The translations under genes and the position numbers were made by a program. The notes under the pieces are model-generated. The model did not search any database. It saw only the letters and a list, made by a program, of their open reading frames with translations, and was not told where the DNA came from. This document shows, piece by piece, positions 50,733 through 62,630 of a stretch of DNA of 64,000 nt (the first letter of the stretch is position 1; every line of letters starts with the position of its first letter). This stretch comes from Balamuthia mandrillaris (Eukaryota; Discosea; Longamoebia; Balamuthiidae), in the NCBI GenBank assembly GCA_031835245.1, contig JAVKOQ010000119.1, positions 69,501 through 133,500 of the forward strand. The letters are read 5' to 3'.

Positions 50733-51215
50733 GTTTGACAAGGTACCTATGGTTGACTCCAAGAGAAGAAGCAAAAACGCGTTAATAACTAAAGATTTTC
50801 TCGTGGCTGTTCGCTCCCCGCAACAAAAAACTGGCGATGAATCCAATTTGAAATTTGTTTGTTCAAATTACTGGTTTGTTAAGGTTAGCAGCAGGCGGAA
50901 CCGAAAAGAAAGTAAATGCACAGCTTCAAGTCAGAATTAAGAGGTGCACCATTGGTGCTGGCCAGCATTAAGCACTGCACGATTGGTGCAAGCTCTTAAT
51001 CCAGCTCCTACCCTGTTGACCGCAATTCATGTTAATGACGACAGAAGAGGACCCATTGGTGGTTTTTTTTGGGGAGCCCAATGAATGAATGAATGAACGC
51101 TTTTTAAAATTCTGGCGAAAACGAGGCCACTTGCTTGCATACACCCACCCTCTTTCTTCGTCTTACCTTTTCTCATTTTCCAGGCGTCACACGGGACATT
51201 AACAGAACTGACGCG
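50733..51215. promoter_or_regulatory. Shared divergent promoter A1 / B1
   Basis: 483-bp spacer between the head-to-head receptor genes. Near 50940-51000 two similar copies of a 'gcac.attggtgc' word sit about 35 bp apart (GCACCATTGGTGC, GCACGATTGGTGC), each an imperfect palindrome that could be an operator-like site. Confidence 0.4.
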
Positions 51216-52649
51216 ATGGCTCTTGCAAACTGGGTGGTTTTGCTGTTTTTTGTGGTGGCCATAAGTGGTGCCTCTCTCTGTCGAGGTTCTTATTTAGGAG
51301 ACTATCATGCAGTAGACTCCCCGCCGTTTCAGTTTGTGTCCCTGGTAGGGGATGGCTTGGCGTTGAACATGCAAAACGCCAACTACACCTGGCTGCGTTT
51401 GGATTTCACTTTCCCTTTTGACGGCGAGGAGTACGACCAAGCGGCTGTGGTTGCCAACGGATTGCTAGCGTTTGGAACCCCGACTACCGGAGCAGGCCCT
51501 TATTGTCCGCTCCACCTCAGCTTGGACGGTGGACAAAGAGCGTTTGCTTTCTATTGGACGAGGATCACGTTTGACCAGCCGGACTCCACCCAGGCATTCA
51601 TCAAGCAGTACCCCGCCGGAGAATGCCCCTACAGCCCCAAGAGCTTGGAACCCTGCCTCCTCCTTCACTTTGCCAACATGAGCGACTACTACGACCGAAT
51701 GGGTCATGCCAACGCCTTCCTCTTTGCCTCTGGAGACATGCTCGCCATGGTCCAGACCTGCCACAACGACTCCGACTCCGGCTCCGGCAAGTGCCTCTGG
51801 GGCAGCCACTATGAGTCCCTTCAGTTTGGAGTGAGCACTGAACTGACGAGCATCTCCTACCCCTTCCACACCCGCTGCCCTGTCGGCAGTAATGGCTGGG
51901 AGGACGCGTTGGTAGAACCAGGGGAGGCATTCTCCTTCATGTTTGTGGCTCCCTGCGAGAACAACAAAACGCTGCGCGAAGATGGGCTGGGCTGTCGTTG
52001 CCAGTTCGGCTTCTCCTTGGAGGCGGACTTGTCTTGCCAGCCCTGTTCCAGCCAAGTTTCCGATGGTCTGACCTGCGAGGTACCTTTTCTTCTTGCCCCT
52101 CCATCTGCTCCCTGCACTCGTTCCTGTTGGTGATGTTTTTTTCTTATTGCGTGAACCTTATGTGTTGTGTGTGCGTGTGTGCGTTGTGAGTGCAGACTTG
52201 TGGAGAGGATGAGTATGCCAAATGGGATTGGTCAGGTTGCTCCATCTGTCCTCCCGACCAGCGCATTGCTGCTGATAACACCACCTGCGAGGTACGTACC
52301 AAATCACTTCCATGTCATTACCTTCGTTAATACTGAACATCTCATGTTACCCCAGTCCTGTCCAATGGGATCAGTGCCCAACAGTGAGCAAACGGACTGC
52401 CAGGCCTGCCAAGGGAATCAGCGCGTCTCCGATGAAGGCTACAGCTGTGAGGTGAGTTAATACGTACTGGTGCTTGTGGAATTCACTCTTACCCGTCACT
52501 CTTCGGTTCACCTTCAACAGGATTGTCCCAGTGGCACGGAACCGGACAGCACACGAACATTTTGTGTGCAAATCCAAGACCCGACTTCATCCTCTGATGA
52601 GCATGTGGGCTCTGCTAGTCAGCGATGCACACCTTTCATACTTTGGTGA
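51216..52649 (+). CDS. Cysteine-rich receptor ectodomain B1 (truncated, secreted)
   Basis: Secreted protein, 394 residues. Exons 51216-52079, 52196-52291, 52356-52451, 52521-52649. Signal peptide (WVVLLFFVVAISGASL); an N-terminal domain with FTFPF, VVANGLLAFG and AFAFYWTRITF; then Cys-rich repeats of about 32 residues, one per 96-nt phase-0 exon (TCGEDEY..CSICPPD..TCE; SCPMGS..CQACQGN..SCE). It ends after half of a third unit at a TGA, with no membrane helix. Downstream + strand remnants of an Ig-like stalk (53270-53480) and a kinase (54471-55508) show it derives from a full receptor kinase. About 910 bp, introns included, is nearly identical to B2. Confidence 0.78.
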
Positions 52650-53269
52650 AACGTTCTGAATAAAGCTGCTCAAAGAGAATAAAGTATCACCAGTATTGGT
52701 GGTTATTGTATTACCTGCTAGGAACAAATGCAAGCGTAAGAACGAAAGAAGTGGAGGAGCTCACCTGAGGGCTTCTTTTTACGACAAAAAGAGAAAACAA
52801 AATGAGATATAAAGGCAAAAGAAACAGAAGGCTCTCCACTTACTTATAGTCAGTCCGGCAGGAGAGAAGCAAAGGAGAAGAGAAAAAGGAGAACCTGGAT
52901 GCGAGCAATTCGGGTAGCCGCTGCTGGCAGGAGAGAAGTTGTTGTTTGTAAGTTTGGAAATGCGGTATTGCTTTTTGTTGAAACATGCAGCGGCAACAGG
53001 GGGGGGCAGCCAACGCACAAAGGGTGGCGGTGTGGTCTTGGCTGGCTTCAGCAGAGACAATGGCATTGTAGGAGCATTCGCCACACACACTTCCGTCATC
53101 CTGCCAGCAAGAGCTCTTCTTGTTCCTCCTCCTCCTCCTCCTTCCTCTTCTTCTTGCTCCTTCTTGCTTGCTTGTGCAACAACAACTGCAACGAACTAAC
53201 CCCTTAAAAAATTATTTTAAAAAAAAAGTGGTGGTGGTGGGCTGGAATGCGCCCCCCCCCCCACCATCA
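52650..53269. other. Non-coding remnant between B1 ectodomain and stalk relic
   Basis: About 620 bp without a supported gene. Probably decayed intron/exon sequence of the ancestral B1 receptor. Contains a TCC/TTC patch (53120-53165) and a short C-run (53252-53261). Confidence 0.45.
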
Positions 53270-53480
53270 TCCGGGGAGGGCAGCCAGCTGGCAGTGCCGG
53301 ACTTTACCAGCAACTCCTGCGCCCTCCACCTGGTAGGCACTTGCCATGAAGCCCTCAGCCCCCCGCCAGGCACGCTCCGCCCTCCACAACGTCACGCTGC
53401 AGGTGGAGGGCGCCCTTGGCACCACCGCACAGTGCACCTTCACCGCCACCAGGGGCAGCACTCCCTCCACTGACCGGTCT
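53270..53480 (+). pseudogene. Relic of receptor membrane-proximal ectodomain (B1)
   Basis: The + strand reads AVPDFTSNSCALHLVGTCHEA in one frame (21 residues; key parts VPDFTS and GTC), then NVTLQVEGALGTTAQCTFTA in another. Both match the stalk of A1/A2 ([27 protein letters not shown]). A frameshift separates them and the TTG/TTC tract cuts the homology off. Confidence 0.65.
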
Positions 53481-54296
<816 letters not shown>

Positions 54297-54470
54297 ACTA
54301 TATGATTTGGGTGTTGGTCCAGCGAGAGGAACCGGATCAGCTGGAACATTCAGTTTTCTTAGTTGATGCTCGGTGAAGAGATTGTGCGCGGGCATGTTGT
54401 TGGTCTCGCTCAATGTTGCTTCGTGTCGTGAAAGTGCAGCACTTATTTGTTTTTCTATGTTCTTACCTTT

Positions 54471-55508
54471 TCGTTTGGTGTTGTGCGGAAAGGAAAATGG
54501 AGAAGGGTTGCTGTGACCATCAAGCAGGTTCTCCATCTTTCCTATGCGTTTTGTTTGGCGCTGATAAACTACCGCCACCACCAGTTTCTGGCAAAACACA
54601 ACGAGGAGTTGGCACAAATGAGAAGTGAGATGGAGATCATGCAGTACCCACCCTTCATTTTTCTTGTCTTTTTTCTCTACCAATCAACCAACCAAACCAA
54701 TCGATTCACTCCAAAGGAACTTGCGTCATGGAAACGTGCTTCTGTTGTTGGGCGTTTGTGAGGACCACGTACTCAATCACTACGTGGTGACAGAGTTCAT
54801 GGCTCGAGGGGACTCAGACACTTTCACCTCTCGGAACAAGCGCAGGCTATGATGGACCACCAGACGACGCTGCAAATGGCCAAAGATATCGCGGTGGGCA
54901 TGTCCCAGCTGCACCCGGAAGGCCATGATGCATCATTCATTGCAAGCTTGCCTCTCGCAACCTGTTGCTGACAGGAGAATTCCATCAAGATCAGTGGTGA
55001 GTTTTGCGCTGTCCATTTCTTCTTTTGCTCAGTGTGCTCTGCTCACTCCCCGTTTGTGGTGATGTTAAGTTTTTGGATTGTCACGGCTGAAGAGGGATAC
55101 AGAGTCAGAGGAACAAACCACACAGTGTGAAGTGGGTCCCTTGATGGTTTCCTTGATGTTGAACATCAAAGAGTGTTTAAGATGGACAAGTCTGATGTGT
55201 GTCTGATGTCATGGAATCATTTTGTGGGAGAACACAAACTTTGGGAAGGAACCCTTTTCAGTGTCACTTGTTCAAGCTGGTCTGGCTGTCGTAGATCAAA
55301 GTGCGTTTAGTGTTCTAAACCTCATTTTTTGTGCAGGAGGTTATGCTTGTTTTGTTCAGTTGTGGTGATGGTGATGAATTAACAAGTTCCACTCCCAAAA
55401 GAAAGGGCGTCAGAGATACCAGAAAACATTCCAGGGGTGCTGCAAGGCATTATGAGGGAATTTTGGCAGTTTGATGCCAAGGACCCCCCACCATGGAACA
55501 GATTGCGT
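54471..55508 (+). pseudogene. Decayed TKL kinase domain of receptor B1
   Basis: Exon-by-exon relics of the A1/A2-type kinase on the + strand: SFGVVRKGKWRRVAVTIKQ (54471-54530), AKHNEELAQMRSEMEIMQ (54586-54644), [16 protein letters not shown] onward (54718-54850), a frameshifted MDHQTTLQMAKDIAVGM piece, a corrupted HRD loop near 54930, FGLSRLKRDTESEEQTT (55068-55140), a damaged subdomain VIII-IX stretch (55180-55300) and IPENIPGVLQGIM..WQFDAKD (55410-55490). Frameshifts, an internal stop (TGA near 54850) and loss of the catalytic loop make it non-functional. Confidence 0.82.
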
Positions 55509-55725
55509 TCAAGCTGGCTTCGGGCGTTTAGGTCTGCATGTTTTCTCGTCGAACGTTCGGGCCTGCATGTTTTCTTGCACACCACAAAACCTGTTAACAG
55601 AGCGGGACGCTAAAACAAATAATACCTTGCAAAACTCTATCAAAGAAAAACGAGCTACTGCCGTGCAGCAGCGGACAAAAAGGTTTTATGGGTTGAGTTT
55701 ATCGTTACAATCCGCCTTGTATTTC

Positions 55726-55911
55726 TCAGTCAGAAGATGCCTCCCCTTCTTCCTCCAGCATGGCCACCACTTCCTCCATGGTGGGGCGGTCCTTGGGATC
55801 AAACTGCCAACAAGCTTTCATTATGTCACGCAGCACTTCTGGAATGTTTTCTGGCATCTCTGGTGTGGCTGCACCCCGCAAAATGATTGGTGAGAAAAAT
55901 AAACGCTGCAA

Positions 55912-55961
<50 letters not shown>

Positions 55962-57157
55962 CAAACGAACATCCTTTGGTGACTTGGAGAGCGACTTGAA
56001 CAGGAGTGAGGCCAGGATAAGGTTCCTCTCCAAAGTTGGCAATCTCCCACAACACCACCCCATAACTCCACACATCCGACTTGTGGGAATACGTTCGACT
56101 GGAAATGCTTTCTGGTGCCATCCTGTTCGTTCCAACACCCCCACCAACGCAGTCAGTTCTTCATGCCCGTGAATACAATACCATCCATGAAGGAGGGAGA
56201 TGGGAGGCAAATAACAACAACATCACCATTTCAACGGTCCAACTTCAGAGGCAGTGGTTTGTTCTTCCGCTTGTGGATCTTTCTTCAGGCGAGACAATCC
56301 AAAGTCTGCCACAACATGCATGCATGGAAAAAACACATTTCTGATGAGAAAGGAATGGGAAGGGGAAGGATTGCACTCTCGCTCTTGACGTACCGCTGAT
56401 CTTGAGGGTGAGATTGTTGGCCAACAACAAGTTGCGAGCGGAGAGATCGCGATGGGTGATGCCCTCCGAGTGGAGATGGGACAAGCCCACCGCAATCTCC
56501 TTGGCCATCTTGAGCATCATCTGATGGTCCACCATGGATTGCCCTTCCGAGGACATCAGGAAGTGGCGCAGATCCCCACGCCCCATGAACTCCGTGACCA
56601 CGTAGTGATTGGCTGACTCGTCCTCACAAATGCCCAAGAGGAGCAACACATTGCCATGGGGACGCAAGTTCCTGTTGGTTTTGCGATTAGAACTCATGGG
56701 ATAGATGACCAAATGGATGATCCAAAGCAACGTACTGCATGATTTCGATTTCGCTTCGCATTTGTTCCAATTCTTCGTTATGTTCTGCTAGAATCTGGTG
56801 CAGGACAAGGTAGAATGAGTATTCAATCAACAGAGCATACCACACTTCAAAAGAATTAGATGAGAACCTGCTTGATGGCAACAGACGTTCCTCTCCATTC
56901 ACCTTTGCGCACCAAACCAAACGCTCTGCAAACCAAATTGGTGTCATCATCTTCCCGAAAAGCAAAACAAAACAAAAGCTAAAACGGAAGAAAACATCGT
57001 TGACTTACCCTCTGCCGATCTCCTCACCGAAGGTCAGCTCTGAAAACTCGATGTTCCAGTTGAACGCTCCTTTGCCTTTGCCACCTGCCTTGGAGGACCT
57101 GGGCTTCTTCTTGCCTTTCATCGGGGAGGCCCCATACGTGGCCCTCGCCCCATCCTC
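55726..57157 (-). pseudogene. Receptor kinase A2, kinase half (split from its 5' half by a MULE)
   Basis: The 3' portion of A2. Exons (- strand): rest of exon 2 57157-57009, then 56925-56868, 56794-56736, 56671-56394, 56305-56227, 56122-55971, 55868-55726. Exon lengths equal those of A1. [19 protein letters not shown] and APES are all intact and no frameshift is visible, so the interruption is recent. Without removal of the inserted element it has no start or membrane segment. Several introns are identical to those of A1, e.g. the one after the DFG exon. Confidence 0.85.
57147..57157. repeat. Target-site duplication, left copy (11 bp)
   Basis: GCCCCATCCTC, directly repeated at 60866-60876. 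The same word occurs once in A1 at 49433-49443, the empty site. Confidence 0.85.
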
Positions 57158-60100
57158 GCGAATCGGGTAAACGTCCCACCCCACAACGCTAAAAGTCCCA
57201 CCCCTTCGGTAAACGTCCCACCCCTCAGGTAATTTACCCACCCTAATATGTATTTATAACAACCTATTATTTTTGTGCTATTTTGCCACCAAAGCGTGCG
57301 CTGGCCATTATTTTAGAGAGTGGAGAAAAGGGAGCAGAAAAATCAAAAATTTATTTTTTAGGGGGCTTTTTTTTTTCGTTTTGTTCTTTTGGCCAGTCTT
57401 TTCTTTGTCACGCTGGGCACCTTTTCTTCGTTCTGTTCTTTTTTTTGAGGAGAGAGGAGCTTCACGACCTGTGTTTTCTGGTACCGTGGGTTGGGCTTCA
57501 GTTGTCGTTTTGGAGAGAGAGGCTTCCTTTTGTCCACTCGGGGATCCTGGTAGTTCACCACGGGTGCGACGCGATAGATCTCTTCCGTTTTACAGTTCTT
57601 TTGCCATTGAGAGGTACGCTTTGCTTTGCACTCTTCAAAAATGACAAAAATCAACTTCAGAAAAAGAATCTGCTTGATACAAAAAGTGACAAACATACCA
57701 CTTTGCGTTTTTTTTTTTTGATTTTGTTGTTTTTTTGGTGCAGCCGCCGCCACCGCCGCTGCCTTTTTCTTTGTTGTTTCAGGTTTTGTTAAATTTGATT
57801 GAAAGGTACGTCTGGTTTCTGGTGCTTGTGTGAGTGTGCTAGCTAAAAGTAGGAAAGGAGGGAGAGATTTTGTTTAAAAAAAAGAGATACTAACTTAATT
57901 CAAGCAAACATTCTTCTGTGAGTCGCAGGGTGGGTGCTACTTTCGGCCTCTTTGTTGTATTGCGCGGCCTCCCAGGTGATGACTTCCCTGTAGCATATGC
58001 GATTGCTTGTTCTGCTTCTTCCTTGCTAGAGTACTCGATTTTTGGCTCCACTGGATGTTGATGCTTTGTTCCTTGATTTGCTTGTATCTGGGCTTTGTCT
58101 TTCTCCTTTCCTTCTTCCTCCTCCTCCTCCTCCTCCTTTTCCTCCTCCTCCTTGTTGTGTTGTTCTCCTTCAGAAGTTTCTTCCTCGAGATCTCTGCCAT
58201 CATCCTCACCAAGTTCATCCATCGATGGCTCCTCCAACAGTAGCAGGGTCGGCCTTTCCTCTTCCTGTTCATGGCCCTCCTCTCCTTCCTCATCTTCATC
58301 ATCAAGGGTAACAGGCGCTACACGTTGCTCCAGCAAGTCAGCATCATCTGCTTCAACAATCTCGTCTTCAACCATTCTTGCCACTTTTGAGGTGCTGCTG
58401 TTGGTGCGTCTTGTTTGTCTTTTCAGTCCAAGCTCTAAAAGGTTCTGATCTGAAAATGTTTTCTGTAGATGAGCAGCAAGTCCAAAAACATGTTTGCACC
58501 TCCTACCATAATACCGAAAGTAAGGACAGGTGCATGAAGGCGATTCTATACTCACATCGTACTCGTTCCATTTGAAAACGCCGTCAGCAAGCTCCACAAA
58601 ATGTGCGTTCAATCCTTCTCCTTCTGCCTCTTTTTCCTCTCTGTCATTGTTGTCATCATCGCTATTGCTGTCTTTCTCTGTTTCTGCTTTTTTTTTTTTT
58701 CTGTTTCTCACTCTGTTGGTGCTGTGCCAGCCGCAATCCCTCTTGATATCTCCTCCACAGCCGGCGAACACCACGGCTTGGGCGTTGCTGTTGCACGTTG
58801 ATGCGGTTGAGCTCTACATTGTAGCGCCGAAACACATTGTCTGCTAACGTTAAGACCAAGTTGTGGTCCCCTTTGGTGCCCTTGCAGTGGAAATCACGGA
58901 GAACACTCCGAAAGATAGTCTCTGTTGCATTGTTGGTATTCCACAAGCCCTCTCGGTGCCCCGGACGACCAATGCTTTTCCACGTTGATGCCCATGGAGG
59001 AGAAAGCCAGTTCTTGTCAAAGTACTTCCAGAAACGGGTAATCCTCTTTTTTTGGCAATAGTTCTGCAACACCTTGGTTGCTTCTTCCTCTGCTTCTTCT
59101 GTCATGGCGTGTTGCAGTCTTTTTAATAAACCCAACACACTTCCATCATCCTTCCCTTGTTGTTTGGTATTATTGTTAGTTTCTACTTGTATGAACAATG
59201 AGAGCAAGAGAGCAGATGCATGCATGAAAGAGAGAACAAACCATACTGTGCAACTTTTTTTCTCCACAGTTGTTGCGTATGAAAGTCGCACAACAACACC
59301 TGAAAGCCAGCGCTTGTCGCCCCGTTGCGCTCCACCTTGTCTTTGTCGATCATTACAAAGGGTTGCCACGTAGTGTTCTGGGAGTAGATCGTTGTGGTCT
59401 GTGTCCCAAAAAAGTGACGAACGGACGAAAGAAAAAAGCGCACAACTGCAGCTCGTTCCTTGCTAGCAACAGCGAAGGCAACAGGCCAGCTCCGTCCCAA
59501 GTCATCTTGCACCACCAGTGCCCAAACAGGATGATGTGACTTGGATAGCTTGTAGATGCTGTCCAGGCCGACTACATCCTTACCCCATCGCTGAAGCACA
59601 GTGACTGCATAAGGCGCGATCAGAAAAATCATCCATGGCCGATGGGCTGCAGTGCGATCAAGGATGTACGTTTCACGGCTCTCCAAAGGTGGAAAAAGGA
59701 TAGTGGAAGCCAGCTCGGGTCGATTCAAGGCCTCTTGGAGGGCTTCTGCTCTGGTTTGGCCTTTCTTGCCGATTCGCAGTTTTTTCCTTCCGTTGTGGAT
59801 TACGGTGGCAATCTCCTGCACAGTTGGTACATCACGAGCATCCTTGACCAGCTCGCAAGCGCCCCCCAGCAACAGTTGTTGCAGCTCATGCGCCGTCATT
59901 GCTCCTCCCCTCCCTTTCATCCCGTCTTCTTTTGCTCCTTGCCCATCCATCTGGCGGAGCCACTGTCGAAGCGCAGGCGTCATAGGCATTGCAGAAGGCG
60001 CACAAAACCCAGGTCCGTGGCTTTGGGCTTCCTTCTGGATGTAGATGTAGGCAGTGTTTAGCTCGTCTCTAAACACCACCCAACGGCTTTGCACTCCACA

Positions 60101-60865
60101 GTCCTTTATTTTTTTGTTTTTCTTTCTGCTTGGAGGAGCACAGGCAAAGCCGCCAGAGCAGTGAAGATTCTCGCTGAGTGCAACCTCAAGGACTCCATTC
60201 TTCGCCTTCTTGACTGTTGGTGCCACCTACACTTTCACTCCTTCAAGGGTGGTGCGAGGATTACTAAGCACCTTCACTCCTGTTCGCTTTGTAAGCCCAC
60301 GAGTTGATCTCCATTGGACTCGATAGAAGGTCGGAGCATCCTCTCCTCCATTGTACAACCTTGAAAGCTGCTGCAATGGAACTGTTCTTTCAAAAATCCA
60401 ACCGTAAATCTCTGCAAATCTTTTTTTCTTCTCTTCCATAATGAAAAAAAAAAAAGGAAAAAACAAAAACAAAAGCCAAACAAACAAAATAGGTGTGTGA
60501 TGGTCGTGTTGTGTCACTGTTTCTGGTTAAAAGAAAAAAGAAAGAGAAGACCTTGTCACACAACGCAAGAAAAAATAACGGTAACTTTAAAAAAAAAAGG
60601 CGGGAACAAAAAGAAAAGTATGTTGGGCAAGAATGGTGGGAAAAATAACCGTTGACCAAGGATACAGCATGCTTTCAATTCCTGACATTTTCTTTTACAA
60701 CGGTTATTCCTCTCGCCAAGCAAAGAGAAACACAGTAGCAATGTAACGATAGAGTTACTCATAATTCATGTCACCCTAATAGGTTGGGACTTTTACCTGA
60801 GGGGTGGAATTTTTATCGGTGGGGTGGGAAGTTTATGGTCGTGGGGTGGGATATCTACCATTTTT
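57158..60865 (-). mobile_element. Mutator-like (MULE) DNA transposon inserted in receptor gene A2
   Basis: A 3,708-bp element bounded by an 11-bp target-site duplication. Terminal inverted repeats of about 90 bp (57158-57247 and 60776-60865 reversed) share the core TCCCACCCC three times per end, alternating with GGTAAA-like words. It carries a minus-strand transposase with a SWIM zinc finger. The insertion point lies in exon 2 of A2, just after the membrane helix and the codons for LEDGA. Confidence 0.9.
57890..60439 (-). pseudogene. MULE transposase with SWIM zinc finger (disrupted)
   Basis: The transposase reads on the minus strand from an ATG at 60439 (MEEKKKRFAEIYGW). It meets an in-frame TAG at 60229-60227, continues open to about 59250 with the catalytic-core segments GLDSIYKLSK, VVQDDLGRSWPVAFAVA and VMIDKDKVERNG, passes a probable intron or frame change near 59190-59250, and continues at 59180-58662 (GLWNTNNATETIFRS). 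It shifts frame at a 13-nt homopolymer (58688-58700) into the SWIM finger (CTCPYFRYYGRRCKH) and acidic tail ending near 57890. A further basic C-terminal exon may lie at 57358-57780. The stop and shift suggest it is non-autonomous now, unless they are splicing or assembly effects. Confidence 0.8.
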
Positions 60866-60876
60866 GCCCCATCCTC
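60866..60876. repeat. Target-site duplication, right copy (11 bp)
   Basis: Second copy of GCCCCATCCTC, directly followed by the continuation of A2 exon 2. Confidence 0.85.
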
Positions 60877-62174
60877 CAGGTCCTCTTTGGTGGCTGCCAG
60901 CCTCTTTTTCTTCCCATTTCGCCACACCAGGAAGGCCACGATGAGCACGATGGCCAGCAGGAGCAGGATGCCCAGAGGAAGCCCGATCCCCAGCCCCAAA
61001 GCCAACGATTCCTGGCTGTCCTCGCCGCTGACATCGCGGGCCAGAGAGTCGCTGCCACTCAGCGGAGGAGCCACGGTGAAGGTGGTGGTGCATTGTTGCA
61101 CAATCCCGGCTTCATCCTCCACTTGGAGAACCACGGAGTGCTCTCCCGGTTCCATCATGGCGTCGCTGGCGGGGGTTTGAGTGACGAGGACGGAATAGCA
61201 GCCACCGGAGTACTGCAACGTGGAGGTAAAATCGGGCAAGGCCGCATCTCCCTCGGATTCCGCCGTCTGGGCAGGGCTGCATTGGGTGATTTCCAACCGG
61301 GCCGGGCCAAGGGAACCCAGGCAGCCTGTTTGCAGCGAAGAGGAAGATAATGGGTAGCACTTAGTACCAGTAAATTTGTAAAAGGGAGTACAAAACAGTT
61401 ACCACTCATGGAGTATCTGAGAGCGTTTCCCATCAGCTCTGCTCCTTGTGTTGAGCTGTTCCAGAAATAAAAGAACATGTTCTTGTCAAAATCGCTGGAG
61501 ACAGCCATGAAGCCCAAGTCCACGCGCCTTGCCTTGGCGGGGCCGAGGTCATCCCTGACGGCCACCAGCACTGTGCCGTCGTCCCATTCAGCAGTGACGT
61601 AGGAGCCCTCTGCCATGGCTTCTGTGTTGTTGCTCATGATGCTTGTCCTCCAACTCATATACAGGCCGTCGAAGGAGGTGATGTTGGCAACCGTGGGATG
61701 GTCAGGCATGAGGATGTCGCCCAAATACGCCTGACCGGTTTTCTGGTCCGCAAACTCCGGCAGTATGACTGCGTACTTGTCCATGAAGGCCGGTCCCGGA
61801 ACGTACTGTGGCAAAAAGGAAAGCCAGCACATGACCACACCCCCTCCTTGCTCCACAAATTCTGCCAGCAGTTCCCCAAATTCTTCCTGTAGCTCAGCCG
61901 AAGGCCGCGGGTTGTCGAAGGGGGTGAAGATAACCAGAATGGCGTCATAGGAGAACAAAACCTCGCGAGGCGGCATCACGGCCAGCAACATGACTGCGTC
62001 CACCACATCGAATTGGTCTTGCAGGTGGAGCTGCAAGTCCGTTTTGCAGGGAGGACAGGCGTGGGACACTACCAGCACGCTTTGACCCTCGGCACCAGAG
62101 GCCAAAAGCAGAGCCAGGCACACGCTCCAGAACAAGCAAAAAACGCTAAAAGTCCCGTTGTGTAAAGCCAACAT
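60866..62174 (-). pseudogene. Receptor kinase A2, ectodomain and membrane half
   Basis: Exons (- strand): 62174-61403 and 61325 down to the insertion at 60866. Signal peptide (FCLFWSVCLALLLASGAEG), the ThuA/amidotransferase-like domain ([30 protein letters not shown]), the Ig/PKD-like stalk and the membrane helix are intact. Translation then runs into the transposon and stops at 60793, so the product would be a membrane-anchored receptor lacking its kinase. The distal ectodomain has clearly diverged from A1 while the stalk is nearly identical. Divergent from B2. Confidence 0.85.
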
Positions 62175-62630
62175 CCGTGCACTTGTGTGGTTGAGTTGGT
62201 TTTGGTGTGGGAAGAAAAAGAGAAAGAATAAAAAAAAAAACCACTAATACAAAAACAAAAGAAATAGGTTGTTTACGCCCTTAAGTTTGAGGTTTATGAC
62301 CATCGTTATTTGGTTTTACGACGACCGTAAACCGGCCGTACCGTTACTCTTTAATATATAAATGCCTCGCAGAATTTTTCAAACCCTCATTGGTCACCCA
62401 TGCGTTACTGTACGGCCACAACCTAATCTATTGCTACTTTGGGGTATGGCGCCAATGGCAAGGTTCAGGCGTTAATAACAGGAATTCCTTTATTTGGGTT
62501 TGCTGACCTTTAATCTAATTGTAGCTTTCTCCTAATTGTTATTATGACCTCCTTTCTGTTACAGCACAAAAAAGAATACCGCAAAACAAGACAGCAAGGG
62601 GAAGGAAGTTTTGTAACAGCGTTACACGAT
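62175..62630. promoter_or_regulatory. Shared divergent promoter A2 / B2
   Basis: 456-bp spacer between head-to-head genes. A TATA-like TATATAA lies at about 62356-62362. The spacer is not obviously similar to the A1/B1 spacer, so the promoters have diverged although the genes have not. Confidence 0.4.

Noticed and set aside
51135-51215. Upstream in-frame ATG extending B1 by 27 residues
   Set aside because: The extension would bury the signal peptide; 51216 places the hydrophobic core at the N-terminus.
57283-57792. Plus-strand ORFs at the left end of the MULE as a second element gene
   Set aside because: Low-complexity Phe/Leu content antisense to a likely basic C-terminal transposase exon; no domain.
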